A stretch of 64,000 bases of DNA, from positions 186,001 through 250,000 of the forward strand of contig ML991801.1 in assembly GCA_010094025.1 (NCBI GenBank), read 5' to 3'. Under the pieces are notes generated by a model. That model did not search any database and was not told the origin of the DNA. It saw nothing but the letters and a program-made list of their open reading frames with translations. This document shows, piece by piece, positions 56,042-64,000 of this stretch. Origin of the DNA: Viridothelium virens (Eukaryota; Ascomycota; Dothideomycetes; Trypetheliales; Trypetheliaceae). Within the stretch, counting starts at the first letter, position 1, and each line of letters opens with the position of its first letter. The translations under genes and the position numbers were made by a program.

Positions 56042-56868
56042 TGTTGCGGCTCTTCAGATCTATAGTGCCGCTGACAAGACAAAAGATGTATGACAACACA
56101 ATCAAACGAAATTGAAGATGAACACAGCATTGGATGCCATAGAAAGCAAGACAGTGATTTAATATCAGGAAGTCAAACCATGATGTCCCTCTTTGGGTCA
56201 GCGTCAGGGAAGGCTATGCTCCAAGCTCCACGTGGAAGTAGGGACAATTGGAATAGTGTAGGGAAAGTGCTGAGCCTCTGATGCCTTTGACTGGGAAGCC
56301 ACTGGATTTGAGGTTCATGAGTTACTGCCGTAAAGATGTGTCGGCTGCCATTCCGCCTGCGCACTCGGCATGCGGTACGAAAGAGCTCACTGCGGATAGA
56401 ATTGTACGACATACTCGCCATAAGGTAGCATTAGCTTTCTTATTGGATCGGGTGGGCAAGACGAATGTGCTCGAGCTCATTTATCCCACGGACTACCTAG
56501 ATAGCTTTTCGGCACTGTCCTCATCCAAAGTTAAGCCAACAGTCACTCAATTCTTTGTGCTGTGGGACGAAATGTTGTGCGAGTTAGCATTGCTGGCTGG
56601 TACGAGCGTTACAGGAAAGTTCCTGGTCTCTTCTAGCTTGGAATGTGGAAGTCATCAAGATGAAAAATTGAGCTCAAGCCACGCGTCTTAAACCCCATCC
56701 TCGATATTTCCGGTTGGGTTTGCCGGACGTTTGAAAAAAGAATTTTCCAGGCGACCAAACATGTGACTCAATCCTTGAGACTGGTACTCGATCGAGGACG
56801 TTTTTGTCTGCAGCTGCACAGCAGACTGCGTCCCTGGAATCCTTCAAGCTCGATTACCAACGGAAATC
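56042..56868. promoter_or_regulatory. Divergent intergenic region RhoGEF / C1-THF synthase
   Basis: About 0.83 kb between two start codons. The proximal 100 bp before the C1-THF synthase ATG carry a TGACTCA element (separate entry). A frame at 56281-56691 has no domain character and is not annotated as a gene. Confidence 0.5.
56764..56770 (+). promoter_or_regulatory. TGACTCA element (Gcn4/CpcA- or Bas1-type site)
   Basis: A perfect TGACTCA lies 99 bp before the ATG. Gcn4/CpcA binds this palindrome, and Bas1 binds its TGACTC core upstream of yeast purine and one-carbon genes, including ADE3. A single 7-mer can occur by chance; the fit with the gene's pathway raises its weight. Confidence 0.45.
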
Positions 56869-59800
56869 ATGTTGCGCAGCCACGCACTTTCAACATGCGT
56901 GGCGTCGAGCAAGCCGGCGATCAGCCTCGGCGCTCCGAGACTTCGCACTGTGCCCCTCCAGGCGCACGCCATAATCATCCCAACCTCTGCTACGCTCTAC
57001 AGCACCTCCATCCGAGCTCTTTCAAGGCTTTTTTCGAGTAGTTCGCCCAGCATGGTGGCGAGCAAGATCGATGGCACGGCAATTGCCAAAACCATTCGGG
57101 CCAAAATTGCTGAAGAGATCAAGCAGAAGCAGCAAAGTAATCCTCGATACAAACCCTCTTTGACTATCGTGCAAGTCGGCGACCGTTCCGATTCGAGTAC
57201 TTACATACGAATGAAACTCAAGGCTGCGGAAGAGGCCAATATCATTTGCAATATCGAGCATTACCCCGAAGACATTACGGAAGCCGAGCTCCTCGAGCAC
57301 ATCACACGACTGAACAATGACCCTTCCATCCACGGCATTCTAGTACAGTTACCAGTTCCTAAGCATATATCTGAGCATGCTGTTACATCTCAGGTTGCAG
57401 ACGACAAAGATGTTGATGGGTTTGGGGTGGCAAATATTGGAGAATTAGCGAAGCGTGGCGGTAAGCCGCTATTCGTGCCATGCACTCCAAAAGGAGTGAT
57501 GGTCCTGCTAAAAGAGACTGGCGTTGAGATTAAGGGCAAGAATGCGGTCGTCCTTGGCCGTAGCGATATTGTTGGTAGTCCTGTCAGTTATCTACTGAAG
57601 AATGCGGACGCCACTGTTACCGTCTGCCATTCACGTACACAAGGCCTTCAAGAAATCCTCAAGCAAGCCGACATCGTCGTTGCAGCGATAGGGAAACCTC
57701 AATTCGTGAAAGGGGACTGGCTCAAGCAGGGAGCCGTCGTCATTGACGTCGGCACCAACTTTCAACCGGATGAGAGTAAGAAGTCTGGCCAGAAACTTAT
57801 CGGGGACGTTGACTTCGATTCTGCTGCAGAAGTTGCCTCTCAAATTACGCCTGTCCCAGGCGGAGTTGGACCTATGACGGTAGCAATGTTGATGCAGAAT
57901 GTCGTAGATTCGGCAACAGCTTACTTTGACAAGCAAAAGTCACGACGTATTAACCCCCTACCCCTGAAGCTAAAGCAGCCGGTGCCTTCGGATATCGATG
58001 TTTCCCGTGCTCAGCATCCCAAACTGATCAACAAGGTTGCTGAAGAAGTGGGCATTGCTCCTTACGAACTTGAGCCGTATGGCGCCTATAAAGGCAAGGT
58101 AGACTTGAAGCTGCTCGATCGGCTCCAACATCGACGAAATGGCCGGTATGTTCTGGTCGCTGGCATTACGCCTACACCTCTTGGTGAGGGCAAATCAACA
58201 ACAACCGTTGGTCTCGCCCAAGCACTCGCAGGCCGTCTCAACCGGATATGCTTCGCCAACGTACGACAGCCCAGCCAAGGCCCCACTTTCGGCATCAAAG
58301 GCGGCGCCGCTGGCGGAGGCTACAGCCAAGTCATCCCCATGGACGAATTCAACCTCCACCTCACCGGCGACATCCACGCCATCACCGCCGCGAACAACCT
58401 CCTCGCCGCTGCCATCGAAACGCGCATGTTCCACGAATCCACACAGAAAGACGGGCCGCTGTACCGGCGACTCGTGCCGGAGAAAAAGGGGATCCGCCAA
58501 TTCGCGCCCGTGATGCTGAAACGCCTACACAAGCTCGGCATCGACAAAACCGACCCGAACAGCCTAAGCGAAGACGAAATCCGCCGCTTCGCCCGCCTCG
58601 ACATCGACCCGGCGACGCTCACCTGGCGACGCGTCCTCGACGTCAATGACCGCCATCTCCGCGGCATCACGGTCGGGCAGGCGGCGACGGAGAAGGGCCA
58701 CGCGCGCGAGACGGGGTTCGACATCTCGGTCGCGAGCGAGTGCATGGCGGTGCTGGCGCTGGCGACCTCGCTCGCCGACCTGCGGGAGCGGCTGGGGCGC
58801 ATGGTCGTTGCGTCGAGCAGGGCGGGGGACCCCGTGACGTGCGACGATATTGGCGCCGGGGGTGCGCTGACGGCGCTGATGAAGGATGCGATCAAGCCGA
58901 ATCTGATGCAGACGCTGGAGGGCACGCCGGTGTTTGTGCATGCGGGCCCGTTTGCGAATATCAGTATTGGCGCGAGCTCGGTGCTGGCGGATAAGTTGGC
59001 GTTGAAGCTGGCGGGGACGGAGCCCGATGAGGAGGTTGAGGAGCATACGGGGTTTGTGGTTACGGAGGCGGGATTCGACTTTACGATGGGAGGGGAGCGC
59101 TTTTTCAACATCAAGTGTCGGGCGAGTGGGCTCGTGCCGGATACGGTGGTGATTGTGGCGACGGTCAGGGCGCTGAAGGTGCATGGTGGAGGTCCAGAGA
59201 TCAGTCCGGGGGCGCAGCTGCCGGAGGTTTATCGCACGGAGAATGTGGAGATATTGAAGAAGGGATGTGTGAACTTGAAGAAGCACATCGAGAATGCGAG
59301 ATCTTTCGGTGTCCCTGTTGTGGTGGCTATCAACAAGTTCGCAACCGATACGGAGGCAGAGATTCAAGTCGTTCGTGAAGCTGCTCTGGCTGCAGGAGCT
59401 GAGGATGCTATACCTGCCAACCACTGGGCTGAAGGTGGCGCTGGAGCGATCAATCTTGCAAAAGGCGTCATCAAGTCTACAAGCCTGCCAAAGCCTAATT
59501 TTAAGCTGTTGTATGGCCTCGAAGACAGTATCCAAGAGCGGATTGAAATTATCGGTAAACGCATGTACGGGGCGAGTGCCGTCGAATTCAGCGAGCTCGC
59601 GCAGAAAAAGGTGGATACGTATCAAAAGCAAGGATTTGGCAATCTTCCCATCTGCATTGCGAAGACGCAATATAGTCTGAGCCATGATCCTGCCCTGAAG
59701 GGAGCTCCAGAGGGGTTTGTTGTTCCCATTAGGGATGTGAGAATGGCTGCTGGGGCTGGGTACCTGTAAGCCTCCTACGTCCTTTTTAGCCCTGACTGTC

Positions 59801-59943
59801 GCGAAAGATTGCATTGGATACTGACTTGCATTAGGTATGCACTTGCCGCAGACATTCAGACAATCCCAGGTCTGCCTACCGCACCCGGCTACCTGAACGT
59901 CGATGTTGATCCAGAGACGGGAGAAGTTCAAGGCATGTTCTAA
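56869..59943 (+). CDS. ADE3: C1-tetrahydrofolate synthase, trifunctional (mitochondrial and/or cytosolic)
   Basis: Exon 1 is 56869-59765 and exon 2 is 59835-59943; the 69-bp GTAAGC...TTAG intron restores GYLYALAADI; 1001 aa. Residues 62-360 are methylene-THF dehydrogenase/cyclohydrolase: YIRMK (Tyr 112, Lys 116, the catalytic lysine), GRSDIVGSPVSYLL, PVPGGVGPMTVAML. Residues about 385-1001 are formate-THF ligase, with the nucleotide loop TPTPLGEGKST (about 434-444) and KGGAAGGGYSQVIPMDEFNLH. It interconverts 10-formyl-, methenyl- and methylene-THF for purine, thymidylate and methionine supply. The first 61 residues are Arg/Ser-rich without acids, a likely presequence. Met 62 (MVASKIDG) begins the cytosolic-type protein, so dual targeting is plausible. 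Symbol ADE3 is used by family; MIS1 is the mitochondrial name in yeast. Confidence 0.95.
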
Positions 59944-62900
59944 ATGGCATCTTGCATTTTTCACTCGTGCAACGCTCATGCATTCAACTGCTGCTTTTGG
60001 TATTCAACACCATGGCGTTGGCGGGATAGAAAGGCTCAATTTTAGATGGCAAGAGGTGTTTCATCTTTGTACCAGAGCGAATCTGGCTTTCAACATCCTT
60101 TCAACATAGCGTGGCGTTTCTGGCGTTCGCATTGCAGCACTGTGCGGTATGGCGGGATTCTGTGCGGCTTCAATTGTCTTCACGCAGTGGGCGATATCCA
60201 TTTCTGCAGTTGTCTTCATGCTCTGGGCGGTATCCATCTCTCTTCAAGATGATGGTCCCCATGACGTCGCCTCTAGAGGCAATTAAGGGGTAAGGGGCAA
60301 GGCAGACAGCCGGAAGCGTAATGTAAGTAGGTCCTCAGCAGGAAAACTGCAAATACCTTCTTGCGAGTTACGAGAAACGGGGCAATGCTTTCACCAATTG
60401 GGCGGTTCGCATTGGGTGCGGCCTCCTCCCACTTACATTTCGATAATCCTCTAGACTCGTCAACTTGCTGCTCGAACGTATCAAAATCATGCATTAGCTT
60501 GACTTTGCGCATGATGCTCATTCATGATCAGGCCCCCCGAGTGGCTGTCAGGGTCATTAGGCAGCCGTTGTGCAAATATTCTTGCTCTTACCTGATGGCT
60601 GCATCGGTGAATGACTCGTGGGCTGTCCGCCAGCCTGGTTTTCAATTCCACTTTTCTTGATTAAGAGCCCGACACCTTGGCATCGGGCCTCGGTAGGGCA
60701 TCTTTCGAGTCATTTGCAACCCGCCAGCCAGTTCAGAAGTTTGACCAGTGCATGCAATCTTCGATTTTTGCTCGTTACCCGATGACCCTATTCATGGGCA
60801 TGACCCGATGCCCTGGGCGCGGGTGCGGGAGGATGCAACGGGAGCCGGTACTGGGAGGCTAATGGAGCAAGATCGTTCGAGCTCGCGTGTGCGTGCCCAC
60901 CACTCTTCGGCATCCTAGACGGGCTGCATGCATGAGAGGACCCTTTGTGATAGAATCGAACGATTTCCGGAGAAAGTTTCTTTCTCTCGCAAAAGGAGGT
61001 GAATAGATCAGCGAGCGCACAAGGCTCATAAGCTCAAGAACACCAGATTCATGCGTTCGGTCAGGCTACGAAGAAGTTTCATGCGACTACGAAGTAAAGA
61101 GCAGGTGGTCTCCTTCGCCAGGCCACTTTGGATGGCGCAGACGAACCTGCAGAACCGCCTGAAGCAAGTTCTACCCCAAGCCCCCTGCCTGACAGGAGTG
61201 GAGACCACAGGCTGTCACTGGAGGTCCTGACTGCGCTGTGCCGGTATCCACGACCCTTGTCGCCCACGTTGAGCAGACACGCAGAAACGAATGCGGCGAT
61301 CGCCATCAGCTCTCTTGATGCTTCATGACAGCGGCTACACTGTGTTGGATCTGCATATATCGAGGACGAGGCGATTGGACGGAACATGGCTACGTATACG
61401 GACTTCGAAAAAAAGTGGGCCAGCTGTGTGTCGGCTAAGTTTCTGTCTGTACGCCTCGTACAATTGAGGAACAATTGAAGTCAGCGTGGGCAGCGTCCTG
61501 AATTGGATTCATTTGCAAAGTGTCAACCGTCCCATTCGGAAGGCCGACACACCCAGGCACCTAGATTGGATTAGTTGCATCTGCCCCACAGGGGCGTCGA
61601 TGGCGAAGTCTCAAAACACGTCAAGACGGACCGATGAAGCGTGTGGGGGGGCAGCCGCTGTCGTGGGGGCGTGCATCTCATGTCAGGCTGAGGGCCAAGG
61701 TGGCCAAGGTGGCCAAAGTACTCCGTAAGTCCATGAGACGGGCCCGTAGCCCGGTTCCCCTATGATCCGAGCAAGACCTTAACTTCCTTTTCATCAAATT
61801 TGTTTCCTGAGGCATCCACGCTAATCTATTAAGGTCCGTCCTTCAAGCGTGAGGCATGCCCCAGGAAATGCAAAGCCGGCGCAGTTCATCACATTGCTTG
61901 CGAGTGCCGGCGGCTATTCTGACCGGCGTCCAGTCTTGTGGGGCTTCGCTACAAACCGCAGCGAACTATTCGCTACCCGACCATCCATCAAGGCTCCCTC
62001 GACAGCCTTTCGACTTTCGCCACACGTAGTGTATCTAGGTACTGTTACTACCGTTGACGCAACTTTCCGACCTTGGAAAAAGGGCAGGAAGTTATCACAT
62101 CCATCAGCGCTCAAAAGTCGCGCACCCTCAAAGTAACCCCACGAGTAGTTTTCTTTCGCGCTTGTGATGCTTTTGGAAAAAGCCAAGGGTGCAAAGTTAC
62201 ATTTCCATCCATCTTCGACTTTGGCGTCGCACGTCTAGCCATCCTCCAATCGATCAAGCTAGAGTCTGAAGTCAACAAAATTCCGAAACCCATTCATGCA
62301 GTGTGATAGTATAGAAACCCCCGCTAGGCTAACCTCATGCTCCCGTCAGGGGTGACAGGAAAGTACTGCGGAAAATCTCCTATCTCCAGAAGTGGTAGGA
62401 CCGATGCATCATTTGCAAACCCTACTGGACGGAAGTGGCGAGAATCAACATCTAACTCTTGCTAGTTATGGTCCTGTACATTGCTACGAGCCGTGTTACT
62501 CGGCAAGAAAGCGTGCACATCGCTTCTGTTGGACATTTAAAATGTGTCGTAAACGTGCAGACTGGAGTTTGATTTGGCCAAGGCATCTGTCATGCCCTGC
62601 ATGATCAGCAGGAGATTTTGGCTATGAGCCAATCCGAAGAAGCTACAGTGATGCAGAGATCTGCTTGGCCGACTCATCAGCCTCAATGCCCCAGCGGTTC
62701 GGTCCCCGGGTAAGACTAACGTCCAGTGTTATCGCGCGTGCGTCTCTCATGGCGCGGGAAGTTAGACTGGAAGCCATGCTGCAAAGGGTGGCCGACGTTG
62801 GCGTCAGGATATTGCTGGAATTCAAAATAAGCAAGGTAGGCGACCGCTACATAATTCCTCTCATCAAATTGTTATCAGGTTCGTCCACGAGCTATACTGA

Positions 62901-63743
62901 ATCAGGCGCATCCCGTTGTCGCTGCAGCTCTGGGAGGCCCGCACATTCGTACAATCTAGGTGAAAGGCAAATGGCCTGACAGGGCTACGGCTTGTCTAAC
63001 CTTATGCAAGCCATCCAACGGCTTGTTGCAACGTGATTCCCGCGTGGGCGGAGCCATGGCTTCTCCAGGACTTTGGAGTAGAAAAGACAGGGTACCCGTT
63101 GATATTTTACAGATCCTAGAAAAAGGACCAGGCCTGAAACGAGAAATTGAATCCGTTTCTCTACATGCCAAAGCCGCCTGTTGGTAGTCGCTGTTGGATT
63201 AGTACATTGGCAAAGTGAAGCGTATGGATAAGCTGTGGCTTCATCCTACCTGTTCTAGCATATTTAAAGAGGATCGGCACTCACCCAGCTCAGCTATTAG
63301 TTGGATCCTACCCGTCGGCCGCGGCAGCACCCTTTCCCCTTGTCCATCTCGATTTGCATACGAAACACTCAAGGCCGTTCGGGTCTATGACCAAAATCAA
63401 GTGCTCTCCGGCTTTGGTCTTTTACCCACAGGAAAAAGAAATTTCGTGATCGAGCTTGGGCGACGTAAACGGCCAGGTATAACGCGTCCTGTCTATCAAC
63501 CCAAGCCGCAGACCGGAGACTTATTAGTCCCAAGCAGTCGCCGCTCCACGACGCAGAAGTGAATCAGGTTCTATCTTCCTCTGCGCGGAAGTGGTACTTT
63601 CCCCATCCAGTCACCTGATCGTGGTTTGAATACTGAGGATTTCAAATCATCCTCGCACTCACCGACATCATACTACATTCAAATTTCAATTCATTCACGG
63701 TGCTCTGAGACCGATATTTACAGGGTCTTTTTCTCACGCTACG
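59944..63743. other. Gene desert between C1-THF synthase and right-edge gene
   Basis: 3.8 kb without a supportable gene on either strand. It contains a 36-bp tandem duplication (60171-60242) and a short ggccaaggt repeat near 61690. Frames up to 131 aa lack domain character. No tRNA or structured RNA is recognised. Confidence 0.45.
60171..60242. repeat. Tandem duplication, 36-bp unit, two copies
   Basis: Two adjacent units share TTGTCTTCA(C/T)GC, GTGGGCG or CTGGGCG, and TATCCAT(T/C)TCT, with seven or so differences. It lies in non-coding sequence just downstream of the C1-THF synthase gene. Confidence 0.65.
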
Positions 63744-64000
63744 ATGCCCCATTCAGCAGCCAACCGCACTACGCGACGCAATGTTTCTTTGACGGGCGGC
63801 CAACAAGGCGAGAGGTCAGGTCGGTCGAAGGAGAAAGAGGTCGTATCAAGAGAAGGTTCGAGCTCAACCTCCCTGACAAGGGGAAGGCTCGCTCGCCATG
63901 ATGAACGTGTTTACCCTGTCAGTGCTGGTTAGATCCCTTTCTCTCATAAGGAGATACTGACGAAGTTTGGTCTTACTATAGCGAGATCAGCACTATACGC
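63744..64000 (+). CDS. 5' end of an unidentified gene (continues beyond window)
   Basis: An ATG-initiated frame (MPHSAANRTTRRNVSLTGG) encodes a basic, Ser-rich start with GRSKEKEVVSREG and LARHDERVYPVSA. A GTTAGA donor after 63927 and a CTATAG acceptor ending at 63981 would form a 54-bp intron, with coding resuming to the edge. Composition and the splice-site pair support a real gene. The visible 65 or so residues are disordered and do not identify a family. Confidence 0.4.

Noticed and set aside
56281-56691. 136-aa frame between RhoGEF and C1-THF synthase
   Set aside because: Located in a divergent promoter region, without domain or codon-like composition.
58564-59979. Minus-strand frame of 471 aa opposite C1-THF synthase
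   Set aside because: It is an antisense shadow of a highly conserved enzyme exon, with biased Arg/His content from the GC-rich island and no domain.
1-64000. tRNA, rRNA, CRISPR, LTR or other virus-derived elements
   Set aside because: No T-arm/acceptor pairing, repeat-spacer array, long terminal repeats, or reverse transcriptase, integrase or capsid-type reading frames were recognised by eye.

Overview
The window is nuclear DNA of a filamentous ascomycete (Pezizomycotina). Genes carry short introns of about 50-85 bp with GTRNGT-like donors and TACTAAC/CTGAC-type branch sites. The content is typical of that group: an asco-laccase ending in DSGL, a Zn2Cys6 regulator, a DH-domain RhoGEF, a Rtc3/SBDS-like protein, a TPR-CHAT protein, and several long disordered Ser/Pro-rich proteins. 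The class (for example Dothideomycetes versus Eurotiomycetes or Lecanoromycetes) cannot be fixed from this sequence alone. No tRNA, rRNA, CRISPR array, LTR element or virus-like element was recognised.

Layout. 0-6 kb: a coilin-like gene running off the left edge, a MITE in its upstream region, RNA polymerase I subunit RPA43, and a five-exon laccase divergent from RPA43. 6-18 kb: a disordered nuclear protein with seven SP-K-type repeats, a single-pass membrane protein, a small membrane ORF, mitochondrial Qri7, and an unknown gene with a very GC-rich 3' half. 18-26 kb: a second MITE, a Zn2Cys6 transcription factor, a secreted aspartic protease, and a decayed minus-strand gene. 26-36 kb: a 176-aa conserved-looking protein, a divergent pair (299-aa unknown plus 1341-aa TPR-CHAT protease-like protein), and a 921-aa disordered protein. 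36-40 kb: a gene desert that ends in the long leader of a dual-specificity phosphatase. 44-52 kb: a short-chain dehydrogenase gene with an in-frame stop, a RING-like gene, a Yippee protein, a frameshifted F-box-like gene, and Rtc3. 52-60 kb: a six-exon RhoGEF and, divergent from it, trifunctional C1-tetrahydrofolate synthase. 60-64 kb: another desert, then the 5' end of a gene leaving the right edge.

The genes do not form one pathway or a secondary-metabolite cluster. Housekeeping genes (RPA43, Qri7, Rtc3, Yippee, RhoGEF, C1-THF synthase) alternate with accessory or decaying genes (laccase, protease, regulator, SDR, F-box, CHAT pair).

Two observations stand out. First, four separate GC-rich islands of about 0.6-0.9 kb (near 17.4-18.3, 32.9-33.6, 44.7-45.3 and 58.3-59.2 kb) overlap coding exons. 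Each switches from strongly C-rich to strongly G-rich on the plus strand at its centre, whichever strand the gene is on. That suggests a shared DNA-level process such as recombination-linked conversion or replication initiation. Second, the divergent TPR-CHAT/unknown pair is the best candidate for an undescribed two-gene system, by analogy with CHAT proteases that act in defence or cell death.
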